64,000 nt of DNA from Hymenobacter citatus (GCF_014333615.1 NZ_JACSCY010000005.1:307061-371060), one strand, 5' to 3'. Positions 1 to 9,527 are shown, counted from the first letter of the stretch. Notes: generated by a model from the sequence alone, not told the origin. Program-made: numbers and translations.

Positions 1-1260
1 GGCGTAGGTGCTGCCGTCGGGGTTGTAGAGGTTGCCGTAGGGGCTGGTTACTTGGGCCAGCGTGAGGTCGGCGCGGCCGCCGTTGTCGTTGTTGGTGGAG
101 AAGAACGACGAGGTACCCACCCGCAGCCACGGCGTCAGGTTGGCGTCGATGTTGGTGCGCAGGCTCACGCGCTGAAACTGAAAGCCTTTGAGCGTGCCGC
201 GCTGCTTGAAATACTCCCCCGACACGAAATACTTCACGTCGTCGGTACCGCCCGAAATCGACAGGTTGTGGTCCTGAATCACGCCGGTCTGCTTGATTTC
301 CTTCATCCAGTCCACCGTGCGGCCGGCTTGTAAGTTCACTACCTCCGCCGAGTTGGGTAGGGGCTGGGTAGGCGTAAAGCCGCGCTGAACGGCAAAGTCC
401 TGATACTTCTGCGCGTATGCTTCCGGGGAGAGTGGGTTCAGGTTTTGAATGAAAAACTCGGGCCCCGCGTAGCCGTTGTAGCGAATCTCGGGCTTGCCGG
501 TTTTGCCGCGCCTGGTGGTAATCAGGATAACGCCGTTGGAGCCGCGCGTACCGTAGATGGCCGTGGAGCTGGCGTCTTTCAGCACCTCAATAGAGGCTAT
601 ATCGTTGGTATTGATGTCGTTGAGGTTACCCGGAAATGGCAGCCCGTCCACTACAATGTAGGGCGAGGTACTGGCCGTGATGGAGCGTACCCCCCGAATC
701 TGAATGTTGGGCTGCGCGCCCGGCACCGCCGAGCTGGTCACAATGTTCACGCCCGCCACCGAGCCGGCCAGTGCCTGCGCCACGTTGGATACCGGAATCT
801 TCTCCAAGCGGTCCTGCGGCACCGATACCACCGAGCCCGTCACGTCGGAGCGCTTCTGGGTGCCGTAGCCCACTACCACCACTTCCTCCAGGGCCTTGGT
901 ATCCGTTACCATTCGCACATCAAAGGTGGTGCGACTACCCAGCGGAAACTCCTGCGAGGTGAAGCCGATAGACGAAATCAGCAGCGTACCGCCTTGGTTG
1001 GCCGTGGGCACTACCAGCGAGAAGCGGCCGTCGGCGTCGGTGCCCGTGCCGATGGTGGTACCTTTCACCACCACCGTGGCGCCGGGCAGGGGCTGGCCCT
1101 GGTCGTCGGTTACGCGGCCGGTAATGGTCTGGTCGACGGGGGCTACCGCCTCCGTGGTGGGGCGCACTGGTGCTCCGGGGTGGCTGCGCGCAGCGGGTGC
1201 GGCGAGGGCTACTTGCAGGGGTACAAGCGTCCCGCATAAGAGTAACGGTTTTACTCTCAT
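1..1260 (-). CDS. SusC/RagA-type TonB-dependent outer-membrane transporter, N-terminal part (cut by window edge)
   Basis: About 420 codons are visible; the gene runs off the left edge. It starts with ATG at 1260 and a signal peptide of about 20 residues ending in ALA-A. A carboxypeptidase-regulatory-like domain follows from about residue 45 (TITGRVTDDQGQPLPGATV), then the SusC signature VVVVGYGTQKR near residue 127 and the TonB plug (VAGVNIV, IQIRGVRS, YIVVDGLPF, SIEVLKDASSTAIYGTRGSN). Such receptors pair with a SusD lipoprotein to import oligosaccharides across the outer membrane; the partner would lie to the left. The gene diverges from a hybrid sensor-regulator and faces pectin-degrading enzymes, so a pectic oligosaccharide is the inferred substrate. 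Family sure, substrate inferred. Confidence 0.93.
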   Translation of the reverse strand, partial: MRVKPLLLCGTLVPLQVALAAPAARSHPGAPVRPTTEAVAPVDQTITGRVTDDQGQPLPGATVVVKGTTIGTGTDADGRFSLVVPTANQGGTLLISSIGFTSQEFPLGSRTTFDVRMVTDTKALEEVVVVGYGTQKRSDVTGSVVSVPQDRLEKIPVSNVAQALAGSVAGVNIVTSSAVPGAQPNIQIRGVRSITASTSPYIVVDGLPFPGNLNDINTNDIASIEVLKDASSTAIYGTRGSNGVILITTRRGKTGKPEIRYNGYAGPEFFIQNLNPLSPEAYAQKYQDFAVQRGFTPTQPLPNSAEVVNLQAGRTVDWMKEIKQTGVIQDHNLSISGGTDDVKYFVSGEYFKQRGTLKGFQFQRVSLRTNIDANLTPWLRVGTSSFFSTNNDNGGRADLTLAQVTSPYGNLYNPDGSTYA

Positions 1261-1651
1261 AGAAGTGAAGGGATTTTGCGTCCGGCAAAGGCCGGAGCAA
1301 GGTGGGAGATGTAAAATTTTTCCAAAAAGTCTTCTGTAAGTAGGCGTTGTTGTCGGGGCGGGGCAGGGAAGGATGTTGCTCAGTGCAGGCCAACCTATCC
1401 GTTTGCGGGCGCCTCCTTGGTGGTAGGTAAGCGCTGCTTCCGGCAACTACCTCCGTGGTGTTGGGAACTAGCCAAATGTAGAAGGAGCTTTAGAGGAGAG
1501 TAGGGGACAATTCAATCGAAAAAAGGGGTTAAATTGGTCATCCATTCCTCGCACAATCGATTGATATACTTAATCAATTACAATAACCTGTTCTGCAGCA
1601 GGCAGTTGCATCCTTATTTAGCTCTCTTACTGCTTTTCTTTTTCTTTCTAA
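1261..1651. other. Divergent intergenic region between susC-like gene and hybrid sensor gene
   Basis: No credible gene. This 391-base gap should carry both divergent promoters. Near the susC-like start there is a small hairpin, CCGGC-ctttG-CCGG type, at about 1281-1294. Near the regulator start an AT-rich inverted repeat (ATTGAT then, after a short spacer, AATCAAT) lies at about 1559-1578. It is a possible binding site for the regulator, but only one copy is seen, so this is a guess. Confidence 0.4.
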
Positions 1652-4600
1652 ATGGGTAACCGCAATCGTTTGCAAACTCACCTCCGGGACATTCTCGTAT
1701 TCCTTTCTGCCCCATTTCTTGTGGTACTGAAGGCGGTATGCAGCCGGTATAGATGGGGGGTTTTGTTGACGCTGGCTGGAGGCCATCAGGCGCTGGCGCA
1801 GAGCGCGCCCAGTGCGTTTCGTTTCGAGCACCTGACTGTGAATGAAGGCCTCTCACACAGCGACGGTATGGCCGTGACCCAGGACCGGGCCGGCTTCATT
1901 TGGGTGGGCACCAACCGCGGCCTCAACCGCTACGACGGCTACACCCTGAAGCAGTACTCGCTGCCCGTGAACCCGCACAACGGCATATCCAGCAACCGGA
2001 TTTCGGTGCTGCATGTGGGAACTAAGGGGCGCCTATGGGTAGGCACCGAGCGGGCCGGCCTGAGTTTATATAACGCAGATCAGGACGACTTTTTTCGGCT
2101 CGATGAGCAGCACATTCCGGCGGCCTACCAGGCCCAGGCCCGCTTGCTGGCCCAGTCCGACGTAACGGCCCTGGCGTCGGATACGCTGGGACGCCTATGG
2201 GTAGGCACCGACCGCACCGGTCTGTTTGTACTGACCTTCGACCAGCAGGGGCGCGTGCAGACAGTACAGCAATTGTCGCCTTATACGCACCAGCAGCCTG
2301 TGCTGCTGCACATCACCAGCCTGGCACTTGATGCGGAAGGCAAGCTGTGGGTAGGCAGCAGAACCTCGGGGCTCCATTTCATCCGCACTACCCTAGCCAG
2401 CTTTCAGCCACAGACTGCCACCGGGGCCATCACATCGGTGCGGGCCCTGCACCTCGACCGCCACGGCGACTTGTGGGTAGGCACCGACCACCGGGTGTAT
2501 TGGGTGAGTGCCGCCAACCGGCGCACCGTGCGGGAGCTAAGCACACACCCCCTACCCCAGGAGCTGCCGGTCATTCAATCAGTATATTCAGACTCGTTTG
2601 GGCGGCTTTGGGTGGGCACTATCTACGGGCTGCACGTGTGGGAAGCAGGTGCCCGCACCGGTCTTGCGCCCCCACTACGCGCCGAGACTCCTACCCTGTT
2701 TCTGCCGCAGGACGGGGAGCCATTCAGCATCAACTCCGAGCGGGTGCACCAAATCTTTGAAGATCAGCACCAAGTGCTGTGGCTGTGCGCCTCGGCTGGC
2801 GGCCTCAACAAGGTAGACCTGCGCCAGAAACCCTTTGGCAGCATTCGGCAGCAGCTTACGGGGCGGCTGGCCCTGTCCAACAACTACGTCAATGCCATTT
2901 ATAAGGAGGAGGCACGCAATACCTTGTGGTTTGGCACCCGCAACGGGGTAGCCAGCTACGACCTGGCCCGGCACACCTACCACAACTACCTCGATCAGCA
3001 AAGCGGTGGCGCCCGCGGGGTCGATGTTTCGGCAGTTTTTCAGACCACCAACGGCACGCTCTGGTTTGGGACGCGCGGCCACGGCCTGGTCACGCTTAGC
3101 CGGACAAACGGCCAGGAAAAGCTGACCACCTACGATAAGCTACCCAGTGGACTTTCGCTCAGCAACACGGCCATTGAGCGCATCACGCAGGACAAGCGCG
3201 GCACAGTGTGGGTGGCTACGTTTTCGGACGGACTGTGCTGCTTCAGCCCTGACGGCCAGTACCTGGGCACCTACCGCACCACCAACAGCGCCCTGCCCAC
3301 CAACCAGTTTTCCTTTCTGCTCTACGATGCCAAGCGCGACGTGCTGTGGGCCAGCACCCGCGACGCGGGCCTGCTGAAGCTGCGCGCCACTCCCAGCGCG
3401 CTACGCGTGCTGCAACACTACCAGTACGCGCCAGGAAAGCCCAACAGCCTGCGCGTGAACTACACGTGGCCGCTGCTGCTGGACGAGCAAAACACTCTGT
3501 GGATTGGTACCATTGGCGGCGGCCTGCACCAGCTGCGCACCGATGCGGCCGGCCATGAAACCATGCGCTCCTACTTCGACCAGTTGCCGGAGCAGGACGT
3601 AGAGAGCATTCTGGCCGATGAGGCAGGCCACCTCTGGATAGGCGGCACCGGCCTTTACCGCTTCACGCCCGCCACCCGCCAATACCTACGCTACGATGTG
3701 GCCGACGGCCTACAAAGCAATGCGTTTAAGATAGGCTCGGCGGCGCGCGCCCAGGATGGCACGCTCTACTTTGGGGGCATCAACGGCATCAACTACTTCC
3801 AACCCTCTGATATCCAGGCCAACCCCTACGCGCCGACAGTGCAGATTACCGGCCTGCGCGTGACCAACCGCCCCGTAGCCGTAGGCGACACTGTGAATGG
3901 CCGCGTGCTACTCCGGCAGGCGCTATCGGTGCCGCAAACCGTGACCATCCGCAACGCTGAAAACGACTTTCTGGTGGAGTTTGTGGCCCTGAACTACGCC
4001 AATCCCCAAAAGAGCCGCTACGCCTACCGCCTGGTGGGCTACAACGAGGACTGGGTGTACCCCGCGCCGGGGCAGCGCACAGCCAGCTTTGCCAACCTAC
4101 CCGCGGGCCATTATACGCTGGAGGTGAAGGCCAGCAACGGCGAGGGCGTGTGGTCGAAGCACTACGCCACCATGCAGTTTGAGGTGCTGGCGCCCTGGTG
4201 GCGCACGTGGTGGGCCTACCTGCTCTACGTGGTGGCGGCGGTGGGCGCGGTGGCCTGGTTCCGGCGCGTGGAAATGGCCCAGCAGCAGCTTAAAAACCGC
4301 CTGCTGCTAGAGCAGTTTCAGGTTGAAAAGGAGAAGGAGCTGACCGATTTAAAGCTGGGCTTCTTCACCAATATCTCCCACGAGCTGCGCACCCCGCTCA
4401 CCCTCATTCTAGGGCCGATGGAAGAAATCATGCGCGCCGCTGGCCCCGTGGCCGACCTGCGGGGCAAGGTGCAGCTGATGCACCGCCAAACGCGCAAGCT
4501 GCTGGAGCTGGTGAATCAGCTACTGGACTTCCGGAAGGTGGAAACCGGCCACGTGCCCCTGCGTGCCCAGCGCGCCGATGCCGTGCGCTTCCTCACTGAT

Positions 4601-5992
4601 ATCTACTCCGTTTTTCAGTTGAAAGCCCAGGAGCGCAGCGTGACCTACCTGCTGGACGTGCCTACCCAGCCGGTGCCGCTGTATTTCGACCGGAGCAAGC
4701 TGGAAATCATCCTGACCAATCTGCTGGCCAACGCCTTCAAGTATACCCGCAACAAGGGTAGGGTAGAGCTGGCCGCCACCGTCATTGGCAATGCTGCCGG
4801 CGAGGCCCTCTACCACCAGGGCCAACTGGCGGGCAACTACTTGAAAATCACCGTGACGGATACGGGCGTGGGCATCAAGGCCAGCGAGCTGGGCCGGATT
4901 TTCGACCCCTACTACCAGGCCTCGCACACCAACACGTTGCGCATGACGGGCACGGGCATTGGCCTGTCGCTGGCGCGGCAGTTTGCCGAGCGCCACGGCG
5001 GCCAGCTCACCGTGAGCAGCACCCAGGGGGTAGGCACCACGTTCGAGCTGCGCCTGCCGCTGGGCCAGCAGCACCTCAAGCCCGAGGACATTCAGCCGGA
5101 AGATGATGCGCTGGCTACCCCCGCCGAGTCGGAAGAGCTGTTGGAGGTGCTCGAAGTAGCCAAAGAACCAGCAGAGGAGTACGCGGCCCTACCCGCCGCC
5201 CCGACGGGGCCGCCGCGCCTGCTGGTGGTGGAAGACAACGACGAAGTGCGCCAGTATCTGCAACAGCTTTTCGCGACCGAGTACGAAGTGCTGACGGCCG
5301 CCGACGGTCTGGAAGGCTGGGACGAGGCCTTGCAACACCTCCCTGACCTGATTATCTCGGACGTGATGATGCCACACTCCGACGGCCTGGAGCTGTGCCA
5401 ACGCGTGAAGCAGCATCCCAAAACGGCGCATATTCCGTTGCTGCTGCTCACGGCCCGCACCGCCGAAACCCACCAGTTAGAAGGCCTGGGCTTGGGTGCC
5501 GACGACTACATGAGCAAGCCCTTCAACCCTACCCTGCTGCTGGCCAAAGCGGACGCCCTGCTGCGCAACCGCCGCAAGCTGCACGAGTACTACCAGCGCC
5601 ACATCTTACTAGAGCCCACCGAAATAACCGTTCCCGACGCCGACCGCGAGTTCTTGGAAAACGCCATGCGCGTAGTGGAAGACCACCTCGAAGACGCCGA
5701 GTTCAACGTGCAGGTGCTGGTGCGGAAGGTAGGCATGAGCCAGTCGGTGTTCTACCGGCGCATCAAGAGCATCACGGGCCAAACGGTGGTAGAGTTCATC
5801 CGCGACGTGCGCATGAAGCGCGCCGCCCAACTGCTGGCTGGTACTACTATGCGCGTGTCGGAGGTAGCGTTTCAGGTGGGCATTGAGGATGCCAAGTACT
5901 TCCGCAAGATGTTCCAGAAGATCTACAGCGTGACGCCCTCGGAGTACGCCCGGCAACACCGCCAGAGCAAGGAAGCGGCTGCCGTGGAGTAG
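1652..5992 (+). CDS. Hybrid two-component system sensor/response regulator (HTCS)
   Basis: A 1446-residue one-protein two-component system. After a signal segment ending near residue 50 (QALAQ) come two periplasmic propellers built of Reg_prop repeats; the blade motif (L/I)WVGT recurs many times between residues 70 and 730. Then come a Y_Y_Y domain (about 770-846), a membrane helix (about 849-872), HisKA with phospho-acceptor His910 in NISHELRTPL, HATPase_c (NLLANAFKYT near 1022, DTGVGI near 1071, GTGIGLSLA near 1100), a receiver domain with Asp1237 (DVMMP) and a C-terminal AraC-type helix-turn-helix (about 1388-1440). The family senses oligosaccharides and activates polysaccharide utilisation genes, here most likely the adjacent pectin genes. 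Whether the N-terminal hydrophobic stretch is a cleaved signal or an anchor is unclear. Confidence 0.96.
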   Translation: MGNRNRLQTHLRDILVFLSAPFLVVLKAVCSRYRWGVLLTLAGGHQALAQSAPSAFRFEHLTVNEGLSHSDGMAVTQDRAGFIWVGTNRGLNRYDGYTLKQYSLPVNPHNGISSNRISVLHVGTKGRLWVGTERAGLSLYNADQDDFFRLDEQHIPAAYQAQARLLAQSDVTALASDTLGRLWVGTDRTGLFVLTFDQQGRVQTVQQLSPYTHQQPVLLHITSLALDAEGKLWVGSRTSGLHFIRTTLASFQPQTATGAITSVRALHLDRHGDLWVGTDHRVYWVSAANRRTVRELSTHPLPQELPVIQSVYSDSFGRLWVGTIYGLHVWEAGARTGLAPPLRAETPTLFLPQDGEPFSINSERVHQIFEDQHQVLWLCASAGGLNKVDLRQKPFGSIRQQLTGRLALSNNYVNAIYKEEARNTLWFGTRNGVASYDLARHTYHNYLDQQSGGARGVDVSAVFQTTNGTLWFGTRGHGLVTLSRTNGQEKLTTYDKLPSGLSLSNTAIERITQDKRGTVWVATFSDGLCCFSPDGQYLGTYRTTNSALPTNQFSFLLYDAKRDVLWASTRDAGLLKLRATPSALRVLQHYQYAPGKPNSLRVNYTWPLLLDEQNTLWIGTIGGGLHQLRTDAAGHETMRSYFDQLPEQDVESILADEAGHLWIGGTGLYRFTPATRQYLRYDVADGLQSNAFKIGSAARAQDGTLYFGGINGINYFQPSDIQANPYAPTVQITGLRVTNRPVAVGDTVNGRVLLRQALSVPQTVTIRNAENDFLVEFVALNYANPQKSRYAYRLVGYNEDWVYPAPGQRTASFANLPAGHYTLEVKASNGEGVWSKHYATMQFEVLAPWWRTWWAYLLYVVAAVGAVAWFRRVEMAQQQLKNRLLLEQFQVEKEKELTDLKLGFFTNISHELRTPLTLILGPMEEIMRAAGPVADLRGKVQLMHRQTRKLLELVNQLLDFRKVETGHVPLRAQRADAVRFLTDIYSVFQLKAQERSVTYLLDVPTQPVPLYFDRSKLEIILTNLLANAFKYTRNKGRVELAATVIGNAAGEALYHQGQLAGNYLKITVTDTGVGIKASELGRIFDPYYQASHTNTLRMTGTGIGLSLARQFAERHGGQLTVSSTQGVGTTFELRLPLGQQHLKPEDIQPEDDALATPAESEELLEVLEVAKEPAEEYAALPAAPTGPPRLLVVEDNDEVRQYLQQLFATEYEVLTAADGLEGWDEALQHLPDLIISDVMMPHSDGLELCQRVKQHPKTAHIPLLLLTARTAETHQLEGLGLGADDYMSKPFNPTLLLAKADALLRNRRKLHEYYQRHILLEPTEITVPDADREFLENAMRVVEDHLEDAEFNVQVLVRKVGMSQSVFYRRIKSITGQTVVEFIRDVRMKRAAQLLAGTTMRVSEVAFQVGIEDAKYFRKMFQKIYSVTPSEYARQHRQSKEAAAVE

Positions 5993-6007
5993 GCATATCG
6001 AATAGGG

Positions 6008-6110
6008 AGGCCGTCATGCTGAGCTTGCCGAAGCATCTCGCGTGCTGATGTTGCAACGGTAATCCAGATGTCAGCACGCGAGATGCTTGGCAAGCTCAGC
6101 ATGACGGCCT
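6008..6110. repeat. Long palindromic intergenic repeat, GTCATGCTGAGC type
   Basis: Two near-perfect 40-base arms (6008-6048 and 6071-6110) pair with only a few mismatches; the outer ends read AGGCCGTCATGCTGAG and CTCAGCATGACGGCCT. It lies 15 bases after the hybrid-sensor stop codon and before the GH105 gene. It belongs to the same group of palindromes as those at 9528, 11738, 20037, 22615, 30911 and 35944. As RNA it would form a strong hairpin separating the two genes. Confidence 0.85.
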
Positions 6111-6226
6111 TTGCACTATACATCAGGCTACCAGACGAATCTTTCCCCCTTAATCTTAGGATACGCCCCCCTACCTTGTGCGGGCAGATGCCTACTATTG
6201 CGGATACCTTCCCTACCCTACTGCCT

Positions 6227-7351
6227 ATGCCTCGTTCTTTCCGTTTGCGCCGGTTGCTTACCGGTGTACTTCTCACGCTAAGTCTACCTCTGACTAGCCA
6301 TGCCCAGGCCACCACGCCGGTTGACAAGGCGCTGTTCAAGCCCAAGTTCATCAAGCAGCAACTGCTGAAAGCCACCCGCTGGCAACTGGCCCACCCCAAG
6401 CACGAACTCACCGACTGGACCAACGCAGCTTTCTACTCGGGCGTGTTTGCGGCCTATCAAACCACCAAAACCAAGTGGGTGCTGGATTCGCTCATGGCCA
6501 TGGGCAACCGCACCCAATGGCGCCCCGCCAAGCGCTACGACCACGCCGACGACATTGCCATCTGCCAGACCTACCTCAATCTGTACCGCCTCAAAAAGGA
6601 CCGGCAGATGATAGCGCCTACCCTGGCCGCTTTAGATAAGCTCTACACCACGCCCGGCCCCGAGGTGCAGCAGCACGGCATTACGTGGTGGTGGTGCGAT
6701 GCCCTGTTTATGGGTCCGCCCGTGCTGGTGAAGGCCGCCCTGATCGACAACCAGCCCCGTTACCTCGCTTTCAACGACACCTTATATAAGCAGACCTACC
6801 GCCGGCTCTATAACCAGCAGCAGCACCTGTTCACCCGCGACGCCTCTTACCTCTGGAACGCGGCCGGCGAGGGCAAGAAGGAAAGCAACGGCCAGCCCAT
6901 TTTTTGGAGCCGCGGCAATGGCTGGGTGATGGGCGGCCTGGTGCAAATCCTGCAAGAATTACCCAAGGACCACCCCACGCGGCCGTTCTACCAAAACCTA
7001 TTCAAGGAGATGAGCGCCCGCCTCATCGAGCTGCAACAGCCCGACGGCCTGTGGCGCGCCAGCCTCCTCGACCCCGGCGCCTACCCCGGCGGCGAGGCCT
7101 CAGGCTCGGGCTTCGACTGCTACGCCCTGGCCTGGGGCATCAACCAGGGCCTGCTCGACCAAGCCACCTACCTACCCCATGTGCAGCAAGCGTGGGCCGG
7201 GCTGAACCGGTGCGTGTCGCCGGAGGGGCGCGTGGGGTGGGTGCAGCCCATCGGCGCCGACCCGCGCCGCGACTTCTCGGCCGACAGCTGGGAGGTGTAC
7301 GGCACCGGCGCGTTTTTGCTGGCCGGTTCGGAAGTTATCAAGCTGAAGTAG
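6227..7351 (+). CDS. GH105 unsaturated glucuronyl/galacturonyl hydrolase, secreted
   Basis: 374 residues. I chose the ATG at 6227 because it gives a clean signal peptide (RRLLTGVLLTLSLPLTSHAQA); the open frame extends upstream into the palindromic repeat, which is not coding. Family features: FYSGVFAAYQTT, the YDHADDIAICQTYL segment, WWWCDALFMGPP with the likely catalytic Asp158, WSRGNGWVMGGL, and the late GSGFDCYALAWGINQG. GH105 enzymes remove the unsaturated uronic acid left on pectin or rhamnogalacturonan oligosaccharides by polysaccharide lyases. The next gene begins 32 bases downstream, so an operon with the DUF2264, kduD, kduI and DUF4861 genes is likely. Substrate (rhamnogalacturonan versus other) cannot be read from sequence alone. 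Confidence 0.92.
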   Translation: MPRSFRLRRLLTGVLLTLSLPLTSHAQATTPVDKALFKPKFIKQQLLKATRWQLAHPKHELTDWTNAAFYSGVFAAYQTTKTKWVLDSLMAMGNRTQWRPAKRYDHADDIAICQTYLNLYRLKKDRQMIAPTLAALDKLYTTPGPEVQQHGITWWWCDALFMGPPVLVKAALIDNQPRYLAFNDTLYKQTYRRLYNQQQHLFTRDASYLWNAAGEGKKESNGQPIFWSRGNGWVMGGLVQILQELPKDHPTRPFYQNLFKEMSARLIELQQPDGLWRASLLDPGAYPGGEASGSGFDCYALAWGINQGLLDQATYLPHVQQAWAGLNRCVSPEGRVGWVQPIGADPRRDFSADSWEVYGTGAFLLAGSEVIKLK

Positions 7352-7383
7352 CCCGGCTGCTTCGTTTTACTCTATTTCTGCTC

Positions 7384-8631
7384 ATGGAACGACGCACCTT
7401 CGTTGCGCAATCGGCGGCGGCTTTATCGGCACTGGCCCTACCCGGTGCCAGCCTGGCGAGCAGCGCCTTGCCCCTACCCACCCCTGCCAAACCTACCGAC
7501 CGCGAATACTGGCTCAGCACCTTGCTGAAAGTAGCCGACCCGGTGCTGACCAACGCCGCGGCTGGTCGGCTGAAAGCTAAGATGCCCGTAGAATCTGCCC
7601 CCGGTCAGGAAGCGGGCCGCCGCAGTGTCACCTACCTCGAAGCGCTGGGTCGCACGCTCACGGGGCTGGCGCCCTGGCTGGAGCTACAAGCGGTGCCCGC
7701 CAACGAGCTGGCCCGGCAGCAGCGCTACCGGGAGCTGGCCCGCCAGGCCATTGCCCAGGGCGTCAACCCCCAGTCGCCGGACTTCCTGAACTTTACGGAG
7801 GGCGGGCAGCCGGTGGTAGACGCCGCGTTTCTGGCGCACGCCATGCTGCGCGCCCCTACCCAGCTCTGGGACCAGTTGCCCGAGGCTACCAAGACGCAGC
7901 TGGTAGCGGCTCTGCAAAGCAGCCGCGTCATCAAGCCGTATTACAGCAACTGGCTGTTGTTCAGTGCTATCATTGAGGCGGCATTGCTGAAATTCACCGG
8001 CGCTGGCGACTTGATGCGCATGGACTACGCCATCAAAGAGCACCTGACCTGGTACAAGGGCGACGGCACCTACGGCGACGGCCCCGACTACCACTGGGAC
8101 TATTATAATAGCTACGTGATTCAGCCCATGCTGCTGGATGTAGTGGGCACCCTGGTGGCGGCCGGCAAGGAGCGCAAAGAGCTGCTGGAGCTGCTGCGCG
8201 CCCGCGCCCGGCGCTATGCCCAGGTGCAGGAGCGGCTGATTTGTGCCGATGGCTCGTTTGCCGCTTTCGGCCGCTCGCTGGCCTACCGCTGCGGGGCGTT
8301 TCAGCACCTGTCGCAGGTGGCCTTGCAGCAGTTGTTGCCCGAGGAGTTGCCGGCCGGGCAGGTGCGCAGCGCCCTCACGGCCGTTATCCGGCGCACCCTA
8401 GAGCCCAAGGGCACCTTCGACAGCAAGGGCTGGCTGCAAATTGGGCTATGTGGGCATCAGCCGGGCATTGGTGAGGTCTACATTTCCACAGGCAGCCTCT
8501 ACCTGTGCACCGCCGCCTTCCTGCCCCTGGGCTTGCCCAGCACCGACGCGTTTTGGACCGCCTCGGCCCAAGACTGGACCGCCAAAAAAATCTGGTCGGG
8601 GCAGGATATCAAGACCGACCACGCCCTGTAA
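7384..8631 (+). CDS. DUF2264 family protein, probably secreted carbohydrate-active enzyme
   Basis: 415 residues. The start ERRTFVAQSAAALSALALPGA has a twin-arginine pair followed by a hydrophobic core, so Tat or Sec export is plausible. The body matches DUF2264 by recognisable segments: DREYWLSTLLKVADPVL, RRSVTYLEALGRTL, NWLLFSAIIEAALL, GDGTYGDGPDYHWDYYNSY, CADGSFAAFGRSLAYR, SKGWLQIGLCGHQPGIGE. The family is largely alpha-helical, and I recall members being linked to glycoside hydrolase activity on uronic acids, but I could not verify this here. Sitting between GH105 and kduD it most likely trims the same pectic oligosaccharides. Confidence 0.85.
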   Translation: MERRTFVAQSAAALSALALPGASLASSALPLPTPAKPTDREYWLSTLLKVADPVLTNAAAGRLKAKMPVESAPGQEAGRRSVTYLEALGRTLTGLAPWLELQAVPANELARQQRYRELARQAIAQGVNPQSPDFLNFTEGGQPVVDAAFLAHAMLRAPTQLWDQLPEATKTQLVAALQSSRVIKPYYSNWLLFSAIIEAALLKFTGAGDLMRMDYAIKEHLTWYKGDGTYGDGPDYHWDYYNSYVIQPMLLDVVGTLVAAGKERKELLELLRARARRYAQVQERLICADGSFAAFGRSLAYRCGAFQHLSQVALQQLLPEELPAGQVRSALTAVIRRTLEPKGTFDSKGWLQIGLCGHQPGIGEVYISTGSLYLCTAAFLPLGLPSTDAFWTASAQDWTAKKIWSGQDIKTDHAL

Positions 8632-8722
8632 GACCCCACTTTTCCTACCCTACCCCGACAGCCCAGGACAGTGGAACCGGCCACGTGCTCTATCTTGTCG
8701 GCTTACCTCCTACCCTTTACGT

Positions 8723-9487
8723 ATGACTTCTTCTTTCGATTTGACGGGCAAGCTGGCCCTTGTAACGGGCTGCAACCGCGGCATTGGGCAGGCCATGGCC
8801 GTTGGTCTGGCCGAAGCCGGCGCCGACATCATCGGCGTGTCGTCGTCGCTGGCGCTGAGCGGCTCCGAGACTGAGCAGCAGGTGCAGGCGCTGGGCCGGC
8901 AATTTCACGCCTACCAGGCCGATTTCAGTCAGCGCCCGGCCGTGGATGCCTTTATCGCCCAAGTGCAGCAGGACTTTCCGCAGATTGATATTCTGATCAA
9001 CAACGCCGGCACCATCAAACGCGCCCCCGCCGCCGAGCACTCGGATGAGCTGTGGGACGAGGTGCTGGCCATCAACCTGGATGCGCCCTTCCGGCTGGCC
9101 CGCGCCATTGGCGGGCAAATGCTGCAACGTGGCAGCGGCAAAATCATCTTCACGGCCTCGCTGCTCACGTTTCAGGGCGGCATTACGGTGCCGGGCTACG
9201 CGGCCAGCAAAGGCGCCATTGGCTCTGTGGTGAAGGCCCTAGCCAACGAATGGGCCGGCCGGGGCGTAAACGTGAATGCCATTGCCCCCGGCTACATCGC
9301 CACCGACAACACCCAGGCCCTGCGCAACGACCCCGACCGCTCGCAGAGCATCCTGAGCCGCATCCCAGCCAACCGCTGGGGCACCCCTGCCGACTTCAAA
9401 GGCCCCACCGTCTTCCTGGCCTCGCCGGCCGCCGACTACGTACACGGCACTATCCTCACCGTCGACGGCGGCTGGATGGGGAGGTAA
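8723..9487 (+). CDS. kduD: 2-dehydro-3-deoxy-D-gluconate 5-dehydrogenase (KduD), SDR family
   Basis: 254 residues, the usual KduD length. The ATG at 8723 gives the start SFDLTGKLALVTG. It has the Rossmann glycine motif TGCNRGIG, NNAG, the ASLLTFQGG serine segment, the catalytic Y-AAS-K (GYAASKGAIG), NVNAIAPGYIATDNTQ and the C-terminal VDGGWMGR, all closely like E. coli KduD. It reduces 2,5-diketo-3-deoxygluconate to 2-keto-3-deoxygluconate with NAD(P)H in the cytoplasm, the step after KduI. The stop codon is followed at once by GTGA-octamer repeats and a palindrome, which separate it from kduI. Confidence 0.95.
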   Translation: MTSSFDLTGKLALVTGCNRGIGQAMAVGLAEAGADIIGVSSSLALSGSETEQQVQALGRQFHAYQADFSQRPAVDAFIAQVQQDFPQIDILINNAGTIKRAPAAEHSDELWDEVLAINLDAPFRLARAIGGQMLQRGSGKIIFTASLLTFQGGITVPGYAASKGAIGSVVKALANEWAGRGVNVNAIAPGYIATDNTQALRNDPDRSQSILSRIPANRWGTPADFKGPTVFLASPAADYVHGTILTVDGGWMGR

Positions 9488-9520
9488 GTGGTGAAATTGT
9501 GAGTGGTGAAATTGTGAATA
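9488..9520. repeat. Tandem GTGA-octamer repeat (GTGAAATT type)
   Basis: Starts directly after the kduD stop codon: GTGGTGAAATTGTGAGTGG and a second unit. It belongs to the GTGARRTK octamer family also found at 11923, 19359, 19969, 20150, 32164 and 59151, and flanks the left side of the palindrome at 9528. Confidence 0.7.
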
Positions 9521-9527
9521 AATACGG

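Noticed and set aside
6068..6226. N-terminal extension of the GH105 gene
   Set aside because: The extra 53 codons lie partly in the palindrome; the ATG at 6227 gives a proper signal peptide.
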